Below, piece after piece: positions 6,146-12,441 of a stretch of 12,441 bases of DNA (positions are counted from its first letter, which is position 1; every line of letters begins with the position of its first letter). The DNA is from Alistipes sp. Its GTDB lineage: Bacteria > Bacteroidota > Bacteroidia > Bacteroidales > Rikenellaceae. A program made the position numbers and the translations under genes. The stretch spans positions 56,476-68,916 of the forward strand of contig JAAVIK010000002.1 of assembly GCA_014796635.1 (NCBI GenBank), given 5' to 3'. The notes under the pieces are model-generated. The model was given only the letters and a program-made list of their open reading frames with translations, searched no databases and was not told the DNA's origin.

Positions 6146-6153
6146 CAAAACTA
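6146..6153 (-). promoter_or_regulatory. -7 box of adk promoter
   Basis: Minus strand TAGTTTTG fits TAnnTTTG, followed by C as in several other boxes here. No clear TTTG box is found 19-21 bases upstream. The leader to the adk start would be about 20 bases. Confidence 0.6.
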
Positions 6154-6162
6154 CAACATTTT

Positions 6163-6194
6163 TTTGGGAAAAATAGAAAGAATCGTTAGTTTTG
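6163..6194 (+). promoter_or_regulatory. promoter of thiL
   Basis: TTTG (6163-6166), a 20-base spacer, then TAGTTTTG (6187-6194). The leader is about 12 bases. This promoter and the adk promoter are back to back in the same 90 bases. Confidence 0.78.
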
Positions 6195-6209
6195 TAAAAA
6201 TTTTAAGGA

Positions 6210-7259
6210 ATGGCACAGCAGAAAAAACGCACCGAAATCGCCGAGTTGGGCGAGTTCGGTCTGATCGACCGGCTCACCGCCGGATTCGCCCCCCATGACG
6301 CCACGACCCTCTGCGGCGCCGGCGACGACGCTGCCGTGCTCGCACCCCCCGCAGGCGAGCGGATGCTCCTGACGACCGATTCGCTTTTCGAGGGGGTCGA
6401 CTTCGACCTCACCTACTTCCCGCTCCGGCATCTGGGTTACAAGGCCGTCACCGCGGCCGTCAGCGATCTGCTGGCCATGAACGCTACTCCGTCGCAGATC
6501 GCCGTCTCGCTCGGCGTCTCGTCGAAGCTCCCCGTCGAGGCGCTCGACGACCTCTACGAGGGCATCCGCTTCGCCTGCAGCGAGCATAAGATCGACCTCG
6601 TCGGCGGCGACACCCGGGCTTCCATGACCGGGCTGGTCATCGGCATGACGGCCGTCGGGCACGCCCCCGAGGAGCGCATCGTCCGCCGCTCCGGCGCCCG
6701 GCAGCACGACCTGATCTGCCTGACGGGCAACCTCGGCGCCGCCTACATGGGACTGCAGCTCCTCGAGCGCGAGAAACGCGTGCTGGCCGACGTCGCCGAC
6801 CCCGAGCCCCATTTCGCCGGCTACGAATATCTTTTGGAGAAGTACCTCAAGCCCCGGCCCCGCACCGACATCGTTGCGGCCCTCGCCGAGGAGAAGATCG
6901 TCCCCACGGCCATGATCGACCTCTCCGACGGCCTGTCGAGCGACCTCATGCAGCTCTGCCGCGCCTCGCACTGCGGCGCCCGCATCTATCTGGAGTGCAT
7001 CCCCATCGCTAGGCAGACGTCGGCCCTCGCCGAAGAGATGCACGCCGATCCCGTCGTCGCGGCGCTCCACGGCGGCGACGACTACGAGCTGCTCTTCACC
7101 GTGCCCCTCTCCATGCAGGAGCAGGTCGCACGGCTGGGGCTCGTCGACATCATCGGCCACATCACCCCCGAGCCGACCGGCTGCTTCCTCGTCACCCCCG
7201 ACGGCTCCGATATCCGCCTGAAAGCACAAGGGTTTCCGGAAAGCGAAAAAAGTAATTAA
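6210..7259 (+). CDS. thiL: thiamine-monophosphate kinase
   Basis: A 349-residue cytoplasmic enzyme of the PurM/ThiL superfamily that phosphorylates thiamine monophosphate to thiamine diphosphate with ATP, the last step of the cofactor pathway. Metal and nucleotide motifs are in order: GAGDDAAVL (36-44), DSLFEGVDFDL (57-67), VGGDTRAS (131-138), IDLSDGLSSDL (236-246) and GGDDYELLF (288-296). The length is slightly above the typical ~325, partly from an N-terminal extension before the usual ELGEFGLIDRL motif. No TPP riboswitch fits in the short leader and no other thiamine gene is adjacent. A perfect terminator starts at the stop codon. Confidence 0.97.
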   Translation: MAQQKKRTEIAELGEFGLIDRLTAGFAPHDATTLCGAGDDAAVLAPPAGERMLLTTDSLFEGVDFDLTYFPLRHLGYKAVTAAVSDLLAMNATPSQIAVSLGVSSKLPVEALDDLYEGIRFACSEHKIDLVGGDTRASMTGLVIGMTAVGHAPEERIVRRSGARQHDLICLTGNLGAAYMGLQLLEREKRVLADVADPEPHFAGYEYLLEKYLKPRPRTDIVAALAEEKIVPTAMIDLSDGLSSDLMQLCRASHCGARIYLECIPIARQTSALAEEMHADPVVAALHGGDDYELLFTVPLSMQEQVARLGLVDIIGHITPEPTGCFLVTPDGSDIRLKAQGFPESEKSN

Positions 7260-7297
7260 AAAAGATAGAGGCATGTTTTTATGCCTCTATCTTTTTT
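7258..7297. terminator. bidirectional terminator after thiL
   Basis: GATAGAGGCAT (7264-7274) pairs perfectly with ATGCCTCTATC (7281-7291), flanked by A6 (7258-7263) and T6 (7292-7297). It is symmetric, so it can stop thiL and the convergent restriction-modification gene. It also marks the sharp change in base composition. Confidence 0.92.
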
Positions 7298-7300
7298 AGG

Positions 7301-7318
7301 AGGGGGTAACCCCTTTTT
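7301..7318. terminator. small second terminator-like hairpin
   Basis: AGGGG (7301-7305) and CCCCT (7310-7314) close a GTAA loop, followed by T5 in all (7314-7318). It lies right at the 3' end of the minus-strand restriction-modification gene and overlaps its stop by two bases. It may back up the larger terminator. Confidence 0.5.
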
Positions 7319-9971
7319 ATTCTCTTTCCTCGTTCGACAAATTCACATTCGTCGCATACAGACTTTTCGCCTCCCTTTCTATACGGGCCTTTATCTTTTG
7401 ATAGCATTCATATTTTTTAATGATACGCTGTTGAGCATCTATATCAAATTGACCTTTTACCGTCACAGGTATTTGAATCTCAAGTTCAAGAATCTCCGAT
7501 TTGTTAGGCTTGTTTTGCCAATTATATCCATTTTCGGCCCGTTTATTACGAAGAGCATATTCCAAATATTGATAACTGATCACATTCCTATACTCTTCTT
7601 TCAACAAGAATACACCACAATCACTATTTAAACTGAACCGCTTCAAAGGAACATAATTCGGAGTACCGGCATAATGTCCATTCGTCGTTATTGTAATACA
7701 CTCTTCTTCATAATCCCAAGTATTTATATAACCGATACAACGGTCTCCTTTCGTATCTGCTGAGAAAACAGGATATTCTCCTTTATGATCCTCGCAATAT
7801 CTTTTATCATATCCGGAACGTCCCCGAAAAAAATCGCCGATATCAGCCAACGCAACCCGTTTATAACGAATATCATCTATTTCAATCTTCTTCATATCCA
7901 CTAAAGTTGAAGAAATGGTTTTCTGAAGATCCGACAATGCATCAATAAATCCCTCTTCAGAAATTGAATGTTCTTCAACATTGATATTCAATACTTTCTT
8001 TTCTTCATCCGACCAATCGTTTATAATAGTCCATTTATTCTCTTTAAACTCCGATAACTTTTTAATTTTACATCTATAATCAGTTGATTTAAAATCGTCT
8101 TTGCCTACCAAAAATTGACGATAAAATTTGGATGCTTCTTTCAAATCATCCTGCAATATCGGGATACGATTAGAATCCCGCGTCTCGCCAATTTCAGAAA
8201 CCAAATAAGTAAATACATTATAATCATCTCCATAATGTACTTGCGGTTCTTTCTTGGTGACAGACAAAATATAAGTATCTTGCGGAGTAGCGAAAAAAGT
8301 TCGCGTCGGCAATGATATTACGGCATTCAAAATACATTTTTCCAGCACATATTTTCGCAAATGCTCATCACTGCTCCGCTTCATCAATCCGTCCGGAACA
8401 ATAACAAAAGCTGTTCCTCCTGGTTTCAATGAATAAATTATCCATTCCAAAGACAATCCCTCCAAACCAGTACAAGGAATTTTGTATATTTTATTTTTAA
8501 TACCTCTGTCTTTCAACTCATTTTTAATGATCGAAACCCCGCTTGTAACGTACGGTGGATTCGTCAATATCAAATCATATTTATCTTGTTCATTATCAAT
8601 TCCGAACGTACCAACATTCGATTTAATTAAATGAAAGACACGATTGAATACTTTTTCTGAAAATTCTTTCGTATATTGAGTGTGCTTTGATATGATATCA
8701 GACAAATAAATAAGCATATTCGCTTTTGCAAGAATAATCGTCCGCTGATCATCCTTTTCGTCAGTCCCTTTATCATATCCCCTCATCCGAATCGACGGCT
8801 GAATAGTTCCGTCTTGCGGTTCAAATTGACGCTTTATCTGTGGATTTTCATTCAAAAACTCCAGCAGGAAACCACCTACACCGCAAAAAGGATCGCAAAT
8901 AGCAGAATTTTCTGTTACCGGATGCGCTTTAGCCATAGACACGATTGCCCGTACTACATTTCTCGGAGTAAAATACTGCCCCATAGAAGAAATACCGGCC
9001 GTTTTTCTCAAAAAATTCTCATATAATCTCGTCTTGAAATTTTTATCAATATGTACAAAAGTACCGTGTTCTTCACCATATTCGTAAAACTCTTTTAGGA
9101 CTTCTTTAAACAATCCTGCTTGCGCAATATTCGCCTTTCCGTTTTCATTAACGAAAATAGTTCCATTTATGATTGTGGTCCCATCTTCACCCGCCGGAAA
9201 TAAGCCCTTTATTCGACTACGAACATTATCCGCATAATATCTTAGAGCATCCTCAGCATCTATTTTTGCCTTTTCGTATATCTTACCAAAAGAATAATCT
9301 TCATTAAGCACTGAAAGATCTGACAAATACTTGAATACAAAAATTTCTACTACATTATATAAACACGGCTCAGGTTCCTTCCCTGTTGTAATCCAGATTT
9401 TCTGCCATACTTTCTTTGCCAGATTCTGAGGATTATGAATAACTTTTTCACGCATTTTCCCAAAATCGTCAACAGTTTCCAGTTCATCCAAGGCCAAAGC
9501 TAATTCCGCACCATATCCTTTTTCAATTTCGGATATTTTCGATATATCAAGCACAAAATCATATAATTCGTCATCTGAACGCCGAATTTCCGTCTTACTA
9601 ACGGCTGAGAACCAAAAGGATTTATCTCCATCGGTAGCACATATAATGCGACAATTCAATTCCTTTGCAAGGCTATAATACCAGCTCGTAATAATGTTCT
9701 TTGCTCCTTCTAAATTAAAAAACACCCCCGGCTGTTTATATTCTACGAGAACTTTCACATCGTTTTTTCCTCGGACAAGTAATCCATCCGGCTTATTTTT
9801 CATTAAACCCGCATATTGTTTCCGAGGAATGATACCAGCGGCTTTCAACTGGGCAACAGTTGTATCCCCAATCAAAATATAGTGCAAATCATCCGAAATC
9901 GGATAATCGAATTTACCTTGCGTAAGTTGCTCTCCTACAGTAATATTATAGTTATAACGCATAGCCCCCAT
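7317..9971 (-). CDS. single-chain restriction-modification enzyme (Type IIG-like, R-M-S fusion)
   Basis: An 884-residue protein predicted to methylate adenine N6 at its own recognition site and cut unmodified DNA. Residues 1-~130 resemble the HsdR N-terminal nuclease: a PD-(D/E)xK pattern with Asp62 (KPDGLL), Glu77 and Lys79 (VEYKQ), then CRIICATDG. Residues ~170-330 match the HsdM helical part. The methylase has GQYFTPR (331-337), the AdoMet motif DPFCGVGG (360-367) and the catalytic NPPY (471-474). Residues ~700-884 are one HsdS-type target-recognition half, ending in IDAQQRIIKKYECYQKIKARI, the usual helical spacer. No helicase motor and no separate hsdR/hsdS gene is present. The gene is strikingly AT-rich with A/T-ending codons, unlike its GC-rich neighbours, which implies horizontal gain. 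I use ATG 9971; the in-frame ATG at 9962 is an alternative. Confidence 0.9.
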   Translation of the reverse strand: MGAMRYNYNITVGEQLTQGKFDYPISDDLHYILIGDTTVAQLKAAGIIPRKQYAGLMKNKPDGLLVRGKNDVKVLVEYKQPGVFFNLEGAKNIITSWYYSLAKELNCRIICATDGDKSFWFSAVSKTEIRRSDDELYDFVLDISKISEIEKGYGAELALALDELETVDDFGKMREKVIHNPQNLAKKVWQKIWITTGKEPEPCLYNVVEIFVFKYLSDLSVLNEDYSFGKIYEKAKIDAEDALRYYADNVRSRIKGLFPAGEDGTTIINGTIFVNENGKANIAQAGLFKEVLKEFYEYGEEHGTFVHIDKNFKTRLYENFLRKTAGISSMGQYFTPRNVVRAIVSMAKAHPVTENSAICDPFCGVGGFLLEFLNENPQIKRQFEPQDGTIQPSIRMRGYDKGTDEKDDQRTIILAKANMLIYLSDIISKHTQYTKEFSEKVFNRVFHLIKSNVGTFGIDNEQDKYDLILTNPPYVTSGVSIIKNELKDRGIKNKIYKIPCTGLEGLSLEWIIYSLKPGGTAFVIVPDGLMKRSSDEHLRKYVLEKCILNAVISLPTRTFFATPQDTYILSVTKKEPQVHYGDDYNVFTYLVSEIGETRDSNRIPILQDDLKEASKFYRQFLVGKDDFKSTDYRCKIKKLSEFKENKWTIINDWSDEEKKVLNINVEEHSISEEGFIDALSDLQKTISSTLVDMKKIEIDDIRYKRVALADIGDFFRGRSGYDKRYCEDHKGEYPVFSADTKGDRCIGYINTWDYEEECITITTNGHYAGTPNYVPLKRFSLNSDCGVFLLKEEYRNVISYQYLEYALRNKRAENGYNWQNKPNKSEILELEIQIPVTVKGQFDIDAQQRIIKKYECYQKIKARIEREAKSLYATNVNLSNEERE

Positions 9972-10009
9972 ATAATTTAAACAGAAACATTCAAGTTTAG
10001 GATACGTAG

Positions 10010-10041
10010 CAAAGATAACAGAATTAGTTTAGATAGACAAT
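10010..10041 (-). promoter_or_regulatory. promoter of the restriction-modification gene
   Basis: Minus strand: TATCTTTG (complement of 10010-10017) with ATTG, a three-of-four match, 20 bases upstream (10038-10041). The leader is about 35 bases. It matches the phylum consensus, so the acquired gene should be expressed by the host polymerase. No controller-protein gene is present. Confidence 0.65.
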
Positions 10042-10093
10042 TTGCCAAAAAGATTATTTCAATCAAACAATCTCAAGAATTAATTTCCGATCT

Positions 10094-10124
10094 TTTCATT
10101 TTTCATTTATTCTTTCTATCTTTG
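10094..10124 (+). promoter_or_regulatory. promoter of rpsF-rpsR-rplI
   Basis: TATCTTTG (10117-10124) is a full -7 match, and TTTC (10094-10097) lies 19 bases upstream. It is back to back with the promoter of the restriction-modification gene, about 75 bases apart. Confidence 0.75.
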
Positions 10125-10162
10125 CGGTCCGAAAAAGGGTATAACCACTTTAACAATAAAGT
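10125..10162 (+). promoter_or_regulatory. structured rpsF leader, possible bS6:bS18 site
   Basis: ACTTTA-ACAA-TAAAGT (10147-10162) is a perfect 6-bp hairpin ending three bases before the rpsF ATG. Upstream, GGT (10126-10128) could pair with ACC (10144-10146) with CCG (10129-10131) next to it. Autoregulatory RNA motifs bound by the bS6:bS18 complex are known in rpsF leaders of many bacteria and use a CCG-containing internal loop. Whether this is one is not certain, since part of it may lie before the transcription start. Confidence 0.35.
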
Positions 10163-10165
10163 ATC

Positions 10166-10510
10166 ATGAACAATTACGAAACCGTTTTCATTGTCACGCC
10201 GGTTCTCTCCGACCAGCAGGTGCAGGAGGTCGCTGACAAATTCCAGGGTGTCATCACCGAAAACGGCGGTCAGATCGTGAACAGGGAGTCGTGGGGCCTC
10301 AAGAAGCTCGCCTACCCCATTCAGAAGAAGACCACCGGTTTCTACTTCCTCGTGGAGTTCACGGGCGAGGGCTCGCTCATCAACACCCTCGAGACGCAGT
10401 ATCGCCGCGACGAGCGCGTGATCCGTTTTTTGACTTTCAAGCAGGACAAGTTCGCCGTAGAGTACTCGGAGAAGCGTCGTGCGAAACTTTCTAACAAGCA
10501 GGAGGAGTAA
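10166..10510 (+). CDS. rpsF: 30S ribosomal protein bS6
   Basis: A 114-residue ribosomal protein that pairs with bS18 on the 30S platform. The start [18 protein letters not shown], the central [10 protein letters not shown] and TGFYFLVEF, and [11 protein letters not shown] are typical. Length is normal. There is no Shine-Dalgarno before its ATG, in contrast to the next two genes. It is the first gene of an operon with rpsR (3-base gap) and rplI. Confidence 0.98.
   Translation: MNNYETVFIVTPVLSDQQVQEVADKFQGVITENGGQIVNRESWGLKKLAYPIQKKTTGFYFLVEFTGEGSLINTLETQYRRDERVIRFLTFKQDKFAVEYSEKRRAKLSNKQEE
10500..10505 (+). promoter_or_regulatory. strong Shine-Dalgarno of rpsR
   Basis: AGGAGG ends eight bases before the rpsR ATG (10514) and lies inside the last codons of rpsF. 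Ideal SD spacing is notable because the other genes in this window, including rpsF, rpsT, adk and thiL, have none. Confidence 0.8.
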
Positions 10511-10513
10511 ACC

Positions 10514-10792
10514 ATGGCACAGGAGAACAAAGCACAGTCCGAAATCCGTTACCTCAACCCCGTTTCGGTCGACGTCAAGAAGAAGAAATACTGCCGTTTC
10601 AAGAAGCTCGGCATCAAGTATGTCGACTACAAGGACGGCGAGTTCCTCAAGAAGTTCCTCAACGAGCAGGGCAAGATTCTGCCCCGCCGTCTGACGGGTA
10701 CTTCGCAGAAGTTCCAGAAGAAAGTGGCCCAGGCCGTCAAGCGCGCCCGTCACCTCGCCATTCTGCCTTTCGTAACCGATTGTATGAAATAA
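10514..10792 (+). CDS. rpsR: 30S ribosomal protein bS18
   Basis: A 92-residue basic protein of the small-subunit platform, partner of bS6. The conserved core is [25 protein letters not shown], then [35 protein letters not shown] ~17-residue N-terminal extension precedes the core. In Bacteroidia structures bS18, with bS6 and bS21, helps hold the 3' tail of 16S rRNA and hide the anti-SD. It sits three bases after rpsF and 18 bases before rplI. Confidence 0.98.
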   Translation: MAQENKAQSEIRYLNPVSVDVKKKKYCRFKKLGIKYVDYKDGEFLKKFLNEQGKILPRRLTGTSQKFQKKVAQAVKRARHLAILPFVTDCMK

Positions 10793-10795
10793 TTT

Positions 10796-10802
10796 AAGGA
10801 GG
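10796..10802 (+). promoter_or_regulatory. strong Shine-Dalgarno of rplI
   Basis: AAGGAGG followed by an eight-base spacer to the ATG at 10811. It fully matches the canonical anti-SD core and is the strongest SD in the window. Confidence 0.85.
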
Positions 10803-10810
10803 ACGAGAAC

Positions 10811-11251
10811 ATGGAAGTCATTCTGATCAAGGATATGGAGAATCTGGGTTACGCCAACGACATCGTCAGCGTCAAGCCCGGTTACGCGAACAATTATCTG
10901 ATCCCCCAGGGCTTCGCCAAGGCCGCTACGGCTTCGGCCAAGAAGGTGCTGGCCGAGAACCTGCGCCAGCGCGCCCACAAGGACGCCAAGATTCTGGCCG
11001 ACGCCCAGGCGCTGGCCCGGACGATCGAGGGTCTCTCGCTCTCGCTCGCCGTCAAGGCCGAGGAGGGCAAGCTCTTCGGTACCGTCACGGCCGCCGATCT
11101 GGCCGAGGCGCTCGCCGCCAAGGGCATCACGCTCGACCGCAAGGTCATCAGCGTCGAGACGATCAAGACCGTCGGCGAGTACGAGGCTGCCGCCCGCCTG
11201 CACAAGGAGGTCAAGGCCACGATCAAATTCTCGGTTTCGGCCGCTGAATAG
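10811..11251 (+). CDS. rplI: 50S ribosomal protein bL9
   Basis: A 146-residue protein of the large subunit. The N-terminal rRNA-binding domain shows MEVILIKDMENLGYANDIVSVKPGYANNYLIPQGFA, with the signature around residues 12-35. A long helix connects it to the C-terminal domain (KLFGTVTAADLAEAL, about 94-108). Length is normal (about 149 in E. coli). It is the last gene of the rpsF operon, and a perfect terminator follows 21 bases after the stop. Confidence 0.98.
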   Translation: MEVILIKDMENLGYANDIVSVKPGYANNYLIPQGFAKAATASAKKVLAENLRQRAHKDAKILADAQALARTIEGLSLSLAVKAEEGKLFGTVTAADLAEALAAKGITLDRKVISVETIKTVGEYEAAARLHKEVKATIKFSVSAAE

Positions 11252-11272
11252 GACCGCCGGTCCCCATAGCAG

Positions 11273-11302
11273 ACGCGCTTCCTCTCCCGGAAGCGCGTTT
11301 TT
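11273..11302 (+). terminator. Rho-independent terminator of the rpsF operon
   Basis: ACGCGCTTCC (11273-11282) pairs perfectly with GGAAGCGCGT (11289-11298), with a six-base loop and T5 (11298-11302). Confidence 0.93.
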
Positions 11303-11517
11303 GTTTGCCGAAAAATTTCAGACAATTATATCGATGCGCTAAGGGTCCCATTATCCGATTCGTCGGGATTCTCCGACTTAAGCCCCCGCCAAGGCGGGGG
11401 TTTGGGGGTGGGTCCAATCTGAATACGCGGCCCTTAGCCGCGAGTTACGGCGGTCGGACTTGAAAATTACGATCGAATAACACCGGTACATTGAAGTATA
11501 TAATCGGGATTTTTTAT
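11303..11517. other. gene-free stretch with three hairpins and a G-rich run
   Basis: I see no credible gene in these 215 bases. Structures: GTCGG/CCGAC (11362-11366 with 11373-11377); CCCCCGCC-AA-GGCGGGGG (11383-11400), a perfect 8-bp inverted repeat; G5-TTT-G5-T-G3 (11396-11412); and CGCGGC/GCCGCG (11426-11431 with 11437-11442). None is followed by a proper T run, so they do not look like ordinary terminators. Confidence 0.5.
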
Positions 11518-11525
11518 TATCTTTG
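11518..11525 (+). promoter_or_regulatory. -7 box of the M23 peptidase gene
   Basis: TATCTTTG ends eight bases before the ATG at 11534, so the leader is only about five bases. No TTTG box is seen at 19-21 bases; the nearest TTG is at 11491. Confidence 0.6.
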
Positions 11526-11533
11526 TCTCTATC

Positions 11534-12441
11534 ATGAGAACACTCCGAATATACTTCGCGGCGCTCCTCGCTCTGACGGCAGGGGCCTGCGGCCGCAAGT
11601 CCGACGACGCGGCGAAACGGCAGAACATCGTCTACGGAATCGACGCCGACAGCTACCGCCTCGAAACCGCCGAGGTGGGCAAGGGCGAAACCATGAGCAA
11701 GATTCTCAACGGCTACGGCATCACCGTGCGTCAGATCGACCAGCTCGACCGCGCCTCGAAACAGGTGTTCCCCCTGCGCAACATCCGGCCCGGACATAAG
11801 TATACGGCTTTCATCCACGAAGATTCGCTCTATGCCCCCCACCTCGACTACCTCGTCTACGAAACCGGATTGACCGACTACGTCGTCTTCGGCTTCCACC
11901 ACGACGACGATTCGGTGTCGGTGCGCACCGATACCAAGCCCATGACCCTGCGCCGCACCAAGCGCAGCGCCGTCATCACGTCGTCGCTCTGGGGTTCGAT
12001 CATGGAGCAGGACCTCCCCTATTCGCTCGCCGCCGAGATGGAGAACATCTACCAGTGGACCATCGATTTCTTCGGCATCCAGAAAGGCGACCGCTTCACG
12101 GTCATCTACGACGAGCGGTTCATCGACGACACCCTGTCGGCCGGCGTCGCCCGCATCTGGGGCGCCAAGTTCACCCAAGGGGATAAGGAGTACTACGCCA
12201 TTCCTTTCCGCCAGGGCGGCAAGGTCCAGTATTGGGAGCTCGACGGCAAAAGCCTGCGCAAGCAGATGCTCAAGGCGCCGTTGAAATATACGCGCATCAG
12301 TTCCAAGTTCACCTATTCGCGCAAGCACCCCGTCTACAAGGTCTACCGCCCCCATACGGGCGTCGACTACGCCGCACCCAAGGGTACGCCGGTCCATGCC
12401 GTCGCCGACGGCGTCGTAACGTTCAAAGGCTGGGGCGGCGG
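11534..12441 (+). CDS. M23-family peptidase lipoprotein (5' part, runs off the window)
   Basis: The first 302 codons of a gene cut by the window end. Residues 1-18 are a lipoprotein signal with Cys19 (LTAGAC), so the product should be membrane anchored. Residues ~45-130 include a region like the LysM/OapA-type N-terminal part of MepM-class enzymes (ETMSKILNGYGITVRQIDQL). Near 272-296 the M23 (LytM) domain begins: RPHTGVDYAAPKGTPVHAV, with zinc ligands His274 and Asp278, then ADGVVTF. The other catalytic histidines lie beyond the edge. The likely role is cleaving peptidoglycan cross-links during growth or division. The signal peptide and the -7 box just upstream support the ATG at 11534. Confidence 0.9.
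   Translation, partial: MRTLRIYFAALLALTAGACGRKSDDAAKRQNIVYGIDADSYRLETAEVGKGETMSKILNGYGITVRQIDQLDRASKQVFPLRNIRPGHKYTAFIHEDSLYAPHLDYLVYETGLTDYVVFGFHHDDDSVSVRTDTKPMTLRRTKRSAVITSSLWGSIMEQDLPYSLAAEMENIYQWTIDFFGIQKGDRFTVIYDERFIDDTLSAGVARIWGAKFTQGDKEYYAIPFRQGGKVQYWELDGKSLRKQMLKAPLKYTRISSKFTYSRKHPVYKVYRPHTGVDYAAPKGTPVHAVADGVVTFKGWGG

Noticed and set aside
7281..9882. Small plus-strand frames in the AT-rich region (7281-7631, 8115-8315, 8814-9026, 9694-9882)
   Set aside because: All lie opposite the intact restriction-modification gene, have no recognisable domains and no promoter.
7317..9971. BREX/DISARM/Type I locus
   Set aside because: No helicase, phosphatase or separate specificity gene accompanies the methylase; the flanks are housekeeping genes.
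11378..12397. Minus-strand 339-residue open frame opposite the M23 gene
   Set aside because: The plus strand encodes a clear M23 lipoprotein with HTGVD motif and promoter; the minus reading is a GC-bias shadow.
1..12441. CRISPR array or insertion sequence
   Set aside because: I saw no regularly spaced repeats and no transposase or integrase motif on either strand.

Overview
The window looks like chromosome of a high-GC member of the Bacteroidota, most likely Alistipes or another Rikenellaceae (inference). Three signs point there. First, many genes are preceded by the TAnnTTTG (-7) box of Bacteroidota sigma-ABfr promoters, some with a TTTG box 19-20 bases upstream. Second, most start codons lack a Shine-Dalgarno sequence. 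Third, ribosomal proteins, a LID-less adenylate kinase and lipoproteins of this phylum sit in very GC-rich coding DNA. No 16S rRNA gene is present, so the genus is a guess.

Layout. 1-263: a tRNA-Pro(GGG) on the minus strand with its terminator, and beyond it a 19-base copy of the tRNA 3' end. 356-3286: a three-gene operon for an iron-siderophore/haem/cobalamin type ABC importer (lipoprotein binding protein, FecCD/BtuC permease, ATPase). 3304-3886: tRNA-Glu(UUC) and rpsT (bS20), perhaps one transcript, separated by a structured leader with a run of nine G. 4050-5360: a secreted acetyl-xylan-esterase-like hydrolase, followed by a REP-like inverted repeat and a terminator. 5542-7259: divergent adk (minus) and thiL (plus) with back-to-back promoters. 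7317-9971: an AT-rich island holding one minus-strand gene, a single-chain restriction-modification enzyme of Type IIG-like design (HsdR_N-like nuclease, HsdM-like N6-adenine methylase, half HsdS specificity domain). 10166-11251: rpsF-rpsR-rplI (bS6, bS18, bL9). 11303-11517: a gene-free stretch with several hairpins. 11534 to the end: the 5' part of an M23-family peptidase lipoprotein gene that runs off the window.

Functionally the window is mostly housekeeping (translation, nucleotide and thiamine cofactor synthesis, envelope) plus one nutrient importer and one apparently acquired defence gene. I do not see a clearly new multi-gene system. The two observations most worth following are the strong Shine-Dalgarno sequences in front of rpsR and rplI, in a lineage whose ribosomes usually hide the anti-SD using bS18 and bS6 among others, and the compact one-gene restriction-modification island inserted between thiL and the rpsF operon.
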